From Homarus americanus (taxonomy: Eukaryota > Arthropoda > Malacostraca > Decapoda > Nephropidae): 64,000 bases of DNA. This document shows, piece after piece, positions 11,456-54,050 of the stretch (position 1 is its first letter; each line of letters starts with the position of its first letter). Location: NCBI RefSeq assembly GCF_018991925.1, contig NW_024756463.1, forward strand, positions 320,001 to 384,000, written 5' to 3'. The notes below the pieces were generated by a model. It did no database searches, had not been told where the DNA came from, and saw nothing but the letters and a program-made list of their open reading frames with translations. Both the position numbers and the translations under genes were made by a program.

Positions 11456-12200
11456 TATGACTGTTAAAACATGTAGACAGAAAATAAATTTTTTTGGTAG
11501 TTGGTTGATTCATCAATCCTTGACTGAACGTTTCTTATAAAAAATGTGAATCACATCACTGAAATACATAATGTGGAGAATACCTATACAGTAATTATAT
11601 TTTCATGGATAACTTTGTTGATTGCATGGTGTGATGAAAGGCAACACCTATATCATTCAGAATTTTTTATTTTAGAACTGATAGATCTTGCTATGACTGG
11701 AAAGATGGCTACATATGTAGGATTGTCACTATAATGAAGATGCATGATAAAACAGCTGTCATATGAGATGGTGAGATAAATCATGGACCACCCACTCAGC
11801 CTCTTGATCATAAAAGCTTGTTTCTGTTATTCTCAAATTTGAAATTAGCTAAAAGACAATGATCACTATTCTATTAATGCATCTCAGTTAGCCTTATGGA
11901 GCTTAAATTTGTGCCACACACATCACTGTAGGATGAAATACAAGGGATCTCATATATATAATGAAATTACAAGATATGGTAAATGATACTCATGGAAAAT
12001 AGTTCATAACATTATCATACATTGCAAGCTGTTAAACAAATTACAGTGTACATAACTGTAATTACAGTACATGACCATAATATACTCTTAATGCATGACA
12101 CAAGGTAAATAGTATGTAATGAGCAATTCATTGTTAATTATCATTCAGTACTATACTGTACTGTGCTGTGCTGAAGGAGAAAGAGCTAATATGTAAAACC
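11456..12200. other. Region downstream of the CDKN3 gene
   Basis: No coding feature is recognised. It lies beyond the inferred 3' end of the minus-strand CDKN3 gene. It is AT-rich, with GTAC words such as those near 12155-12175. Confidence 0.4.
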
Positions 12201-12204
12201 AACA

Positions 12205-12426
12205 ACAGTCCAGGAGGTTCCTTTATTGGTGCTTGAGATCATCAGTAGCATTCACACTAATAAATATTCTCAGAACTACACTAATTTCATGAGTAAAAAT
12301 TCAGTTATGATACTTTTCTGTGAACTTCTCTGCTTTGGCTTTAAACCCTGCACATCAGTCCTTGGTAACAAGATCCGGCTGTCAATCCTTTACCTGGTAA
12401 AAAGCCTCAAGTTCACAGGTAGGCTG
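12205..12426 (-). other. Likely 3' UTR of CDKN3 with poly(A) signal
   Basis: Downstream of the stop codon, the minus strand carries AATAAA (plus-strand TTTATT at 12222-12227) followed by a T/G-rich stretch (TGTTGTTGGTTTTA on the minus strand), as expected for a cleavage site about 10-25 nt beyond. This would give a 3' UTR of roughly 220 nt. The exact end is inferred. Confidence 0.45.
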
Positions 12427-26976
<14,550 letters not shown>

Positions 26977-26984
26977 TTTGTGTT

Positions 26985-28430
26985 CTGCAACTATTAAGAA
27001 AATAAATATTAATGCCATTGAGTTTAACACAGATATGATAAAAAAGAACATGAAGTAGTGTTATCATTAAAATAAAAGAGAATGTCAAGTATAAAAAGAA
27101 GGATGACTGAAATGGGGAATACTCTTGCATGGATAAGGAGACCCGCGAGAGACATGTCAGACTGAGACATACCAAACGCTGTGCATTGTTTGACAGCAGA
27201 GGTGCTTTACCAACCAATAAAATATAGCTGCAAGTGATAAATGAACTGCAGCCCTCCTATTCAATTGAATCCATTAAAATTTGTATGAATCTCTGTTTTG
27301 GGGGCCAGTAGGGTTCGTTAGATCAATCAACAAATGCATAAGGAGATTTTCTTTCTGTACTCATAGGGTTAATGCACAGAACACATATCTGGTGGGTGGA
27401 GCACTGAGAAATGGCATAAACTTAACAAAATGATGTTACTCAAATCCCCACATTCTGTACACCAAGTGCCCAGGTCTTACCAGTAAAGTTGGCCTGAAGA
27501 GGCCTACAACACTAAATGATTTATGAACCATCCAAACCTAACAAATACAAATTATTTTTCTACTTAGATTAAATTGAGTAGAATCATATGTTATAATAAG
27601 GTGTTTAAGATTTGGAGCCTCCCTAAGCAGCTTTGTTGAAAACACCACAAATATCTGCATGAAGATTTTAAGCATTGTGTCCATACATTCAAAACTGTTC
27701 TTTCCTAATCCCCAGCTGGGTTTGCACTGCAGGGTACATACTGCATATGCATTTCAACAAACTTATCAGTAAAGATCCCATCAAAAAATTTCAAGGTACT
27801 GTACAGTGTTAAGTGGCAATGGTGCCCTTAACATTTGCAACAAAGTCCAAGACACAAAGTGGCGACCTTATCGAGAACTCTCACCATTATGTGCTGTATA
27901 CAGTATTTGGGTAAAATTATCCTTTCAGTCATCCAGCGATTTTTAGGATTTTAAGCTTTGGAATTAGTAGTTCTTGTGGTTTACAGTATACTGTACTTAA
28001 TTGGTGTTCAAACTCACTTTTCCATTTCACCAACTGCGTTTGCATTCATATTCTAAGATGAGCAGAATGGAAAGGTTCCCATCAACTACATCATGTAATA
28101 GAACATAGAGCCCTAGACCTTTTACTTGGCACTTTCATAATGCGTCTCGAGATGGAAGCCCCCAGTAACCGATAATGAATAGCAGTATATTATTCTGTCT
28201 TTATGGACACGTCTATTAAAAAGGTATTGGATTTTCACATAGTCCACATCCACAGTACTTATAAAATATTTCAACGGGCAGATAAAAAAATACGAATCTC
28301 GTTACCTGTACTTTCCGAATAACTATCAGTTTAGCCATATATTTGTTTGTATTACATGGTGATAAATGTAAATAATTAGTCCTAACCACTTATGCAACGA
28401 TATAACACTTTACACCTAATTCAACACACC
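26985..28430 (-). other. Inferred intron in the CDKN3 5' UTR
   Basis: Bounded by a possible donor at 28425-28430 (minus-strand AAG then GTGTGT) and the CAG acceptor near 26985-26987. No other gene recognised inside. Confidence 0.4.
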
Positions 28431-28560
28431 TTGAAGTAGGTTGCGATACAACGAGACCTCACTCAGCAGACGCCCACCCTCGCCTCACCCACAGGTCAAC
28501 AACACAACTGCCAGAGTCAGCTGATGGCCTGCCAGCCACTACCAGCCTATGACCAAGGGA
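28431..28560 (-). promoter_or_regulatory. Candidate CDKN3 5' non-coding exon and promoter region
   Basis: This is a locally GC-rich patch in AT-rich surroundings, about 1.45 kb upstream of the ATG. On the minus strand it ends ACCTACTTCAAG followed by GTGTGTTG, a plausible splice donor that would join to the acceptor just before the start codon. No TATA box is evident. Only transcript data can fix the start site. Confidence 0.35.
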
Positions 28561-28867
28561 ACTTTTGTACCAGCAGACAAATTTAGTGATCTATATTTAA
28601 TTCAAATTAACGAAGTTATGTATACATAAGTAAAACATAATTACTTTTACCACTACTCCAGTCAAAATATGCCATGATTATATTTATAGCAAGTGTTTTC
28701 AACAGTAACCGGCACGCAATGCATGTTAATAAGCTTCACCTAATATTTGGATTGATGTAAATTTAATCAAGAAACACCCTTCTCTGATGCTTTACTCATA
28801 GCCATGTTTATTCTAATTTATATACGTGTTCACTTTAATAGTATTTCAATGGCTTTGTGAGTCCTAT

Positions 28868-29258
28868 TGTGGGGTATGAGATGTTTGTTCACACTCAGGA
28901 TGGGATGGAGAAAGGAAACTCACAATGTGCTCTCTGTATACATATTGTATTGGATGTACAATGCAGCTTGGTGCTGGGAAGGCAGTATGGTTACAAGCGT
29001 GATGTAGAGAGAGCTGGTTGGTGAGGATGCTAAGACGAGGACCAGCTTGTGGGTCGCCATGGTCGCCAGCGGGAGTGAGGACCGCCAGGCAGACGGAGGA
29101 GGTGATGCTGGCTGGTTGGTGTAGGTAGAAAGAGAGAGGTCACCACAAGGTCAGGTCTTATATAGCGGAGGTAGGCGTGCCTTAATAGTTGACCTCCGTC
29201 ATGTAAGGCGGCGCTGGTTGACCTAGACCACGAGGCATACACTGGGGAATTCGCGGGC
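28868..29258 (-). mobile_element. LTR fragment of the 54.8-kb gypsy-like family
   Basis: The reverse complement aligns along most of its length with the LTR at 54793-55189, including the TATATAAGACCTGAC promoter-like region, CAGCTCTCTCTAC, TGCATTGTACATCCAATAC and the ACCCCACA terminus. The first bases of the LTR are missing at the high-coordinate end, where a LINE begins. It is a solo or truncated LTR. Confidence 0.75.
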
Positions 29259-29261
29259 CCT

Positions 29262-30225
29262 TGTCACTCCACGAACAACTATAGACCGGTGAGCCTTACC
29301 AGCATAATATGTAAAGTGCTTGAGAGTATTATCAGAGATGCTGCGATGTACATCTACTAGGAAACAACCTTGTAAAGGACTGCCAACACTGTTTTATGCC
29401 GGAGGAGCTCCTGCTTAACACCATTGCTCAAGGTATTGGATATTTGAACCCTTATTCTGGAACGGGGTGGTAATATCGACAATATATTCCTGGATTTTGC
29501 CAAGGTTTTCGACAGTGTACCTCACGAAAGGCTGGAAGGGTACGGAATTTGGGGAAATGTCCTAGCATAGAGAGAAGACGTTCTACATGACCACAAGCAG
29601 TGTGGTGATTACTGGCACCAAATCATCATCCGTACCTGTCACAAGCGGGTTATCACAGGGAAGTGTATTGGGCCCGCTGTTGTTTGTTTGTTTCATAAAT
29701 GACATGCCTGGCGTTGTACACTCCTCCATACAAATGTTTGCCGATGACGCCAAGTTATTTCGGAAAATCAAGAACCATACGGACTGTGAAGAGCTGCAGA
29801 AGGATCTCTGTGAGCTCCAAGAATGGTCGAAGAAATGGCTGTTGAGATTCAATGTCAGGAAATGTAAGAGGATGCACCTGGGGCGTACCAACGGTAAGGA
29901 GGCGTATCATATGTCCCAACGAGATGAAGAAACTGCACTATTTGAGACAATGTGAGAAGGACCTAGGTGTGTATGTTGACAATGAGCTGAAGTTCTCGGG
30001 CCATTGCGAGAAGGTAAATCAGGCAAATAAATTATTGGGTCTTATAAGAAGATTGTCAGATATTTGGACGGTCCGCCCCTCGTAACGATCTTCAAGAGTG
30101 AAGTGCTTCCCCATCTGGAGTACAGTCACCCCGTTTGGTCCCCGAGATATGCTAGGGACTGTCAGTTGGTTGAAAATGTTCAATGGAGGGCCACCAGACT
30201 GGGGTATTAAGCTTGAGAGATAAGT
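29262..30225 (+). mobile_element. CR1/jockey-like LINE, partial RT
   Basis: Begins in NNYRPVSLTSIICKVLES, with motif A region FLDFAKVFDSV (frames interrupted), motif B GSVLGPLLFVCFINDMPG and motif C MFADDAKLF. A 122-codon frame at 29587-29955 covers motifs B and C. It then runs through ECEKDLGVYVDNELKFSGH into the tail. It is 5'-truncated and joined directly to the LTR fragment at 29258. Confidence 0.87.
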
Positions 30226-30266
30226 CACATAATGTTGGGAAAGACCTCAGTAACTCTATTCCATCT
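30201..30266 (+). repeat. Dispersed 65-bp repeat, copy 1
   Basis: GGGGTATTAAGCTTGAGAGA...ATTCCAT recurs at 54729-54792 (GGGGTGTTAAGCTTGAGAGA...ATTCCAT) in the same orientation. The second copy ends exactly where an LTR begins at 54793. Confidence 0.75.
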
Positions 30267-30975
30267 CCTGTGCATGCCAAGTAGCTATCAAGCTCCTGCA
30301 GTTGAGGAGTTTGTGGATGATTGGTGCCTCCATTGTGACCAAGTCTGACTAAGACTCACCGTGAACTGTCCCTCTAATTGGGGTGTGGCTGTGGTGAGGA
30401 CACTTTTCGATTTTAATTGACGAGTGAATGAATCTTTCACACCATGTAACGTCTGTCAGGTGCTGGGAGCGGGGGGCCAGTGGTACTTAGTTATTTAAGT
30501 GTAATTTTAAATACACTCAGTCTCACATATGTAAAGACACAGGCTTTATATCCAATATGAAATTAAGTAAAGTATTTCAGAATCACAGCCTCTTTTAAAT
30601 TCATTTTAGGTACAGGTATATGCAAAGAGCAACTGACATCTAACGGGAAGATCAAGCCCCTGATGGAAAGGTGGGGGAGAAGAGAGGGAATTCGATGGGG
30701 AAGGGACAGATAAGAGGGTAGGCTAGGTGAGGTGGGTGGTCAAGGTGCTAATAGACACAAGAAGATCAAAGGGTCCTCTGTCATGGCCACTGCCACCTGA
30801 CCTGACGTCACCTCACGAGAGCTTTAGGTATGTGGCTGTGTGGTGTCTCCTCACACCCACACCGTACCCTTCGCGGCTCCACCCACACCGTACCCTTCGC
30901 GGCTCCACCCACACAACTCTTTTACTATGGTTAATAATTAATTATTTAAAAAATAGATTATTAATGTAGTTTGCT
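30267..30975. other. Intergenic region with a short tandem repeat
   Basis: No gene recognised. GC content rises near 30640-30930, where a roughly 26-bp unit (CACCGTACCCTTCGCGGCTC plus CACCCA) is repeated twice head to tail at about 30854-30912. Confidence 0.5.
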
Positions 30976-31112
30976 TGTAACGAGTAATGATATTTGTTTT
31001 TTCAGTTGTATTGGAGTAAAAGTATTAAGAAAACATACTAAAATATTTGAGTACTTTTAAAAAGTTTCTTGAGTACAGTACTCAAGTAAATTTATTTAGT
31101 TACTTTACAACA
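30976..31112 (-). mobile_element. Tol2-like hAT terminal fragment
   Basis: Read on the minus strand the end is AGTGTTGTAAAGTAACTAAA, followed by repeated TACTCAAGTA/AGTACTT words, the style of the Tol2/hAT family end. The sequence inward (about 30925-30990) matches, in inverse, that next to the similar end at 53820-54010. No transposase is present. Confidence 0.6.
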
Positions 31113-31385
31113 CTAAATATTCAGTACTGATATACTGTACTATGTCCTGTGACTTTTCCTATGTCCTATCCAAGTACTACTGTAGTCAACACATTAGATT
31201 GCCTGGGTGAAGAGGGAGGAACTGTCTTACTATTTCTGGAGGTTGTCTAAATCTGTAAGAAATGGGAATGATCTTGATCAGATTGAATGTCAAACATTTT
31301 TATATTATAAGTGAAAATATATACTGTACAGTCAGTACTGTACATTGGAAAACATAATCAGGTCTCATTCATTCGCCTATGAGGC

Positions 31386-31879
31386 TGTAGTGGATACTCT
31401 CCCCTACAACTGTCGACTGATCACCTGCCGTTCGCTTACCAGCCAATCAGCTTACAGGTAGTAGAAGCCCCAGCAACATCAAGACTAGGTCTCGGATGCA
31501 GACGTAGGGGTACTACTCACTGATTTCTGACCTTCCCAAGCAGCGACGAGTTCAGTACACCAGGCCTCTCTCACGAACTGCACGGTGATTGGCCCCGCAC
31601 ACTTCACACCTCACTTCCCTGATCCTGACCAACCGTATAAATGCGCGTCGGCCTGGCTGCGGAATTCCATTCTACTCTACTCTCCTGAACCAGCAAGACC
31701 TCCAAACAAGCTCCTCACCAACCAGCTCCCTCAGCAAGCTCCTCACCCAACAGGACCTCTGAGCAAGCTTCTCACCACACAGCAACTCCTCAGCACTGCA
31801 CTGTACATACAATATATATACAGAAAATGCATTGTGAGTTTCTATTCTTACCTCCATCCTGAGTGTGAGATATCTTACA
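31386..31879 (+). mobile_element. Solo LTR related to the gypsy-like family
   Basis: Starts TGTAGTGGATACTCTCCCC and has the same layout as the LTR at 54793: CGTATAAATGCGCG promoter-like region, repeated CAAGCTCCTCACC blocks, ACTGTACATACAATATATAT and CATCCTGAGTGTGAGATATC near the end. It is diverged from the other copies. Its right boundary is approximate and no target duplication is clear. Confidence 0.6.
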
Positions 31880-33325
31880 TGTATGTACGTATGTGAGCCC
31901 ATACAAAGAGAAATAGACAAGCAAAGAGAACTTGACAACTGGCCACATACAGTACGCTACAAGGCCACTTACCATTACCAGAATCAGAGATCCAATGGAG
32001 CGTCATTTCTATTGAATACTTTTATAAGTCACATTTTATTTATCTCCCACAAACATTATTTCTGTCCACGTGTCCAGAAGTTTCAATACTGCACTTGAAT
32101 GTAATGCTTATGAAGCAGTAGTGTTTTTCATTGCACAGATGATTATCTATCATGTGACCCACAATACAGTCCGTTAAAATGGATTAAAAATGTTTTAAGT
32201 ATAATTCATAAATTTACTACTACCATAATACAATACTGTACTGTACAATACTGGTGTTGAGCTTCACATATTCCCAGAATTATAAGGGATTGGATTATGT
32301 ATCTTGCATATTTCTCTGTTTCCCTTGTCATCTTATGAACATTGTCTCTGATTTGAAAATCCTTTATACTGTTCAGTATATCTCTTCCTTATTACAATGT
32401 ATGTGTCAGCAGGTGTATGTGTTTGTGTGATGCTCTTACTCATTCTTGATGTTATGATATAGCTTGGTAGAAACTTATCATTGGAAGATCTAAGTTTGTG
32501 TAAAAGTACCTCACTGTGCTTCAATGCCGTTTGAGAGTACTGTATATTCAACTGTTCTTACCAGTCAATACCAAACTCGTCCCAAATTAAATAATACAGT
32601 AGTTACCATTATTTAGACATTTTTCTTTAGTTTGTTCCATTTGATTATAAAATAGCCCTCTTACAATTTAACTTGAACACAATCAGGCAAAGGTCACTCT
32701 TGATCAAGGGAAATGGTACAGTACTCCTCATATAACACAGTACTGTACCATTCTCTAAGAAAAACCCATGGTGCTTAAGCCAGATAATCTAGAGAGGAGA
32801 TGAAAGTTGATCGGATGGATAATTAACCCAAAGAAGCTAGGATGTTATGGTATGGGGGTTAAAAACTAACTTAACCTTAAATACCTCCCAACATAAGATA
32901 TTTAACCTGCTCTCTCTCCTTGACCAAATGTCAGGAGGTAAGAGTTTTGGCACTGGACCAGGAATTACTGTAAAGCAATTATGAAGAAATGGACAGTCCT
33001 AGTATAAAAGCTACCATAACTGTGATGTCCGAGGTTATGTATTTTTTAATGAGCATATTGCCGAGCGAGTTTAATGACCCTATTATTCAATCTCAAGATT
33101 TTAAATACAGTACATCACTTAAGAAAAACTCAGAAACTTACACCAAAAAGCAATTTATAGAATGCAGTACTTAAAAAGAAGTTTTATTTTCAAGCTACAG
33201 ATGTTCAATATTAGCTCTTTTTGTGGCTCTGCAGACATCAAAGCAGTACAGTACATTATTCTGTTTCCCTCCATACATTTTATATCATATCATGTGGTAG
33301 TAGGCAGCTATTAAACAGGGAGGTA
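31880..33325. other. Intergenic region, no recognised gene
   Basis: AT-rich with GTAC words; an open frame at 32989-33174 has no recognised similarity. Confidence 0.35.
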
Positions 33326-33495
33326 CTACCACTTAGGAAGGTATTGGAAGCATAATGTATTGTCTAATGGTAGACCCTGCTGCCATATGGCATCACAAAA
33401 ATTGTGACCAAGTCCCAGGTTGCTGATCTGACTTTCTGCCTCATTTACACACAATTGTAGGGTCTCAATTGTTTCTCTTACTTTGACAACACAAC
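33326..33495 (-). other. Unrecognised open frame
   Basis: A minus-strand frame KVRETIETLQLCVNEAESQI...AIWQQGLPLDN...YLPKW ends in a stop. Its composition looks protein-like (amphipathic Leu/Glu start) rather than AT noise, but I recognise no family, and it lacks an in-frame partner or clear acceptor. Confidence 0.2.
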
Positions 33496-33534
33496 ATACA
33501 TATATCATTTCTCACTATTGATTTTTTTTTTATT

Positions 33535-33720
33535 TTTTTATTTCTTTATGGTTCTTTATTATTATTATTACAGTGTTGTTGTTATTATTATTATTTAATT
33601 TTTAATTTTGTATTATTATCAATTTTATTTACTATGAATCTATTATTTTATTTTTAATTTTGTATTTTTATTATAATTTTATTTACTATGAATTATCATA
33701 ATTATTATTACAGTATTACA
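33535..33720. repeat. AT-rich tandemly duplicated tract
   Basis: (TTA)n runs and a roughly 60-bp segment (TATTTTTAATTTTGTATT...TTTACTATGAAT) present twice in tandem. Confidence 0.75.
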
Positions 33721-33797
33721 CTTTCACCTCCCATGCCCCGATGTGAGTCAGTGACCCGTACCTGGGTGGGCTAATCTCTGTGTAAAAAAAAAAAATG
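33700..33797 (-). repeat. Short interspersed repeat, copy 1
   Basis: The core CCCGATGTGAGTCAGTGACC and CCTGGGTGGGCTAATCTCTG are shared with 38735-38807, and both copies lie between an (ATT)n tract and an A-run. This suggests a SINE with a (TAA)n tail on the minus strand. Confidence 0.6.
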
Positions 33798-33937
33798 GTC
33801 TCTGCAATTACTATAATAGATACTGTATTGTGCATGTAAAATTTCATATGCAGATTAAAAGTACATCCTGTACAGTACAGTACTGAATACAGTAAGAGGA
33901 TACAAGTCAGATATTTTTTTTTTTTTGTCACATAAGA

Positions 33938-34170
33938 GGTGTTGGTGGTACAGTGGTAACACACAGCATAACTCTCACCAATATATCAGGAATTCAAGTC
34001 TTGGCTTGGACAGATGTGAGAAGGGTGTTATCCAGTGTAACACTATCAAACATAACAGGTTTCCTGGACTGCAGTTTCTTCCTGTACTAATACTAAATAG
34101 ACCATCCACCTGAATGGCTAGTTAGGTGATAGGTGGTGAAATGTTAAAAGAATAAAAAGAATAAACTTAA
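33938..34170 (+). repeat. tRNA-derived SINE, copy 2
   Basis: Shares GACAGATGTGAGAAGGGTGTTA and the downstream body with the SINE at 26343-26618. The tRNA-like head is more decayed. It ends in an A-rich AAAAGAATAAAAAGAATAAA tail. Confidence 0.6.
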
Positions 34171-35178
34171 TGACTGTATCTACTTTTAGGAAATATTATT
34201 TCAAAGTTATAGCATAATCAATGTATTATGAGGATGATGGCAAGTTGAATTTTGTACTGGGTTGGCAGTCTATCAGTCATGGATTCAAATCCTCATTGAG
34301 GAGATACAGTAATATGTGATTTATCCAGTGCGAGTCAGTATCAGTAGTATAACTGTTACCGCAAGCAGTAATGAGTATACAGTATATAGAGTATTGAAGG
34401 TGGAGATGGAGAGGCCCAGAGTAGGTTGAGGTGTTGGGTGGTGTAAGGGGAGCTTGTTTGCGTATAAAACGCCTGATGCAGCAAATTTGGCCAGCCAGGG
34501 CTGGACATGTGATGCCAGGCAGGGCACTGCCACTGTAGCTATCCCCATCATAGAGCCAACACCTAACCTGTTTCTCTTGAGACTTTCAACACGTAAGTTT
34601 AACTTGTACTTATTGTGTACACAGGTAGACTGTGTCCATTGCATCGTTTATCATTGTGACAACATAAAAATATGGCAAATTAAGTACTCATTGTAAGTGT
34701 TAAGATTAGACTAATTACATAGCTTTGATTGTTATGTAAATATATATTGGATTAAACATTTATGTATGATTGCCTATGTATGATTTATTTGAAATACTAA
34801 AATAAATTGTATTCAACAGGTATGACCGAATTATAATGTTCGAGTTTAACGTGAAGAGTCTGATTAACCTTTAAATGCCCGGAGGGCGTTTACAATAACC
34901 ATATTAGCATTGATTAGTGTAGAAACCCAACTGGCTCACAAACATTCAGATCACATGTAAAGATAAACCTATCCTATCTGAAACTGTCTGTTTTAGATGA
35001 CACCAGGCCTATGTAACTGACATCCTGCACTTGGTAAACTTAGGTTGAATATGAAGCACATTGTCTGGGTACTCTTGTATACCTCTCTCAGCACATCATG
35101 TGTGTGTATATATATATAAAACTGACATGCAGAAGGAAAACTCTTATTTTACAGGAAATATATTTATAGGTACATGTA
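34171..35178. other. Intergenic region with a weak promoter-like patch
   Basis: A SINE-like B-box (GATTCAAATCC) occurs near 34275. Around 34459, GTATAAAAC is followed by GC-richer sequence and a GTAAGT at 34593, which could be a TATA box and first-exon donor on the plus strand. No coding sequence follows, so this is weak. Confidence 0.2.
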
Positions 35179-35483
35179 CAGGAGGTCCCCAACTTACAAA
35201 CGCCCGCCAATACGAACAAGGTTAAACTTGAAATTTACTGTATTTTATTTACCTGATGACTTTTTTGTTTACTTTCATTTACCGTATTTTGTAATTCTAT
35301 TTCTTATTTTGTCTTAAATTAAGTGATTTTAAATGTATATAAGGACTTAGGCTATGATGTAGTGGGATTTTAAACATTGTGTTTAAGTACGGTATGCATA
35401 CACCATGTGTTCTGACTGACGTACAAATCCGACTTACTAACATCCTCAGGAACGGAACCCGTTCGTAACCCGGGGACCCCCTG
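35179..35483. mobile_element. 305-bp Tigger-like MITE (family E), copy 1
   Basis: TA then CAGGAGGTCCCCAACTTAC on the left; CCCGGGGACCCCCTG then TA on the right. The ends are inverse repeats with a TA target duplication. A homologous copy is at 63619-63928. No coding capacity. Confidence 0.88.
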
Positions 35484-37013
35484 TATATAGAATTTTGTTG
35501 TCATTAGAACTAAAATTATGTATGTAAACATATCACAGCAAACAGTAGTTCAAGTGATAGCAATATTTATGTTGGCAAAAATATCTTTCAGTAATATGCT
35601 GTACAGTACTGTAAAAAAATATCTTTCTTGAGTTGTAAAAGCTGTCTCTTGTCTAGAGTACAAACTACAGTATTTTGGGAATCTTGCTTACTTGCCCCCT
35701 TCACTATGGGGATGGCACTTTTAATATTTTATCTGACTAATGCAAGACAATTTGATCAGCACACACACACCCATACACAAGGGGTTCAAGACTTTAGGCA
35801 TTGAAGCATGCAAACACACAACACAAGACATTGTACAGTATGTATAAGTAATACAGTGTTGTTGCATTTGTTTGCACAGTATTCATATTTTTTTATGTAA
35901 AATATACTCACTGAAATTGATAGTTTCAATTAACTGAATGACAAAGAGCATCAAATGTTAAATCAAGGATTAATTTTGTTCATTTTCACAATTTACTGTT
36001 ACATACGGTTATTCAGATCAATCATTGACTGATTCTCAACTTCCCAAAGATAAGAAGGTTGAGTGTTCAACACTTACCACATTTATCTCCACAAGTGTTG
36101 GAGCTACAAATCTGGTGTACAATTGGGTCAGAATTATAACTGATTTGTATGTCATGGGGTGCACATCCATGGTCTACCTCACAAGCTTTTTTCCACTTAG
36201 TTTTCCATCATTGCCCAGTGTTTGAACCATTATATCTGATAACCATGGACCTAGCACGTAAATCTGGTACAGAACTGTACTTAGAAATGTTTAAATTTTG
36301 ACTGGGGCTGATAACGTAAAAGTTTAAATTTCCCCTCATGAAGTGTATCCCTCATATTTTGTAAAATTTCATAATTCGTAAGGGCTAAAGTCCCAATTAT
36401 TTTGAATTATGGCGGTTTTACTGTCCCACTTTTTGTGTGGCAAGAAGTTTGTGACCCTGCCATGCTAGCTAAAAAGGTACATGGAAGTCGTACATATAAT
36501 GTCCAGTTGTCACTCTGTAAATGTGCTTTGGCAATAGGAAGGGCAACCAACCATAAAACTGGGTTCAAATTTGCCTGATGGTAACTGGAACACCATGCCA
36601 TCACATAATCATGGCAAACTCATGCAAGAACGGAAAAGGGTCGTAAATCAGTGCTAACGATGATGCCATTATGCAATATAAGTTCCCTGACATGGCAGGA
36701 TAGCCAAGGACTACTTAGTGTTGCTACATCTTGCAGGTCACTAATGTGGACCTGTAGGCCATATATATTATTTCATGATTTTCTATACAAATAAGGCTTG
36801 TGACAAAACACTGTTAAGTCAACTTAACCAAGAATGAACTCAGGACTCATTGTCTGTCAAAGGCATAGCCAAAATTAAAGCAAGTAAAGCTTTCATAAAC
36901 ACATTTCATGGATATTAATTACATTATCAGCACAGATTATTAGGTATAAAAAATCATACAATACAGGTAATAATAATAAAACGGCTGTTACAGTATCATG
37001 ATACACTGTTATG
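35484..37013. other. Region downstream of HAUS1
   Basis: No gene recognised. It includes the HAUS1 3' UTR at its high-coordinate end, but I see no canonical AATAAA within about 110 nt of the stop. Confidence 0.35.
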
Positions 37014-52931
<15,918 letters not shown>

Positions 52932-53446
52932 GTCTTAAGTGATGTGGCTTTCTCCTATGCCTTATCTCCTGCCTGCAAAATTACACCACTTGCAGTTAAG
53001 ACCATGTATGGCGATAAACACTTCACTACCACGACTGACAAATCACTGCCGGCATAAAGTACCACCATTACCAATACCTATACTGTAGTATATCCATTAC
53101 TGTACAGGTACCACCCATTTGCAGCAAGAAATTTACCCCAAACATTTTCATCACCATAATTACAACCCTAACACTATAACCATGTAAACTTCCTTTAATA
53201 TCAACAAGACCATTGCAACAATCAACATTAATCAACCTCAGTATGACCGCCAGTAATTAATATCATCACTCCCTCAACACCTACCACTACCAACCACACC
53301 TTCCATCCACAGTACAGCACAGTTTTACTATAACCATTATGACTTTCCTCTACCACCATAATGAGGACTACCCTGTAAAGTACTACAGTACTACTACTCC
53401 CTATCACTATCATTGCTACTGCTTCTATCACTACCACTTGGAGATT

Positions 53447-53480
<34 letters not shown>

Positions 53481-53819
53481 CTAGAAAAAGCCTAACATCA
53501 ATATAACTCACATGGTCAGCAGTATTAACTTTCAGAGAGCAGAATATATTGTATCTCACCGAGCCCTTTGTGACAGAAAAAAAAAATTATCCTGCCATCT
53601 CTACCCAGTACAGTACAAGTTCCCAAGTTCTTGTAGCTGAACCTCATCATTAGTCATCTCTTCATTCTTTGTACTTCTTAACTAAGTAACTCCTTTCCCT
53701 CACACCTTTCCATTCACATACAATTTATAACTCTTTAAATGTAGAACATACATCCACCTTGTACAACAAAGGTAAACATGCATTATCTTTCTTATCCATG
53801 GTTCACTACACTTGAAATC
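52932..53819. other. Upstream region of HAUS1
   Basis: No gene recognised. 52990-53440 is a cryptically simple ACC/ATC-rich stretch; (GT)n at about 53450-53478. The HAUS1 promoter should lie here or further up, but I see no clear TATA box or initiator. Confidence 0.35.
53450..53478 (+). repeat. (GT)n microsatellite
   Basis: About 14 GT units. Confidence 0.9.
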
Positions 53820-54050
53820 CAGAGTTGTAAAACGTACCAAACATTGTTAATTAAGTAAAAGTATTGCTACATTGCCAAATGTTACTCAAGTAGAAGTAAA
53901 AGTTTCCAAAGTTCAATGTACTCAAGCAGAAGTAAAAAAAAAGTATCTCATTTATAAAGTACTAAAAGTAAAAATACCAAATTACAGGTATTCTCAAATA
54001 TTAAAATAAATCCACAGTAAATTATAAAAAAAAATAATTAACTAAAGTTC
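53820..54050 (+). mobile_element. Tol2-like hAT terminal fragment
   Basis: CAGAGTTGTAAAACGTACC followed by dense AAGTAAAAGTA and TACTCAAGTAGAAGTAAAA words is the style of Tol2/hAT ends. The part near 54005-54050 matches, in inverse, the fragment near 30930-30985. The other end and transposase are not seen. Confidence 0.6.
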
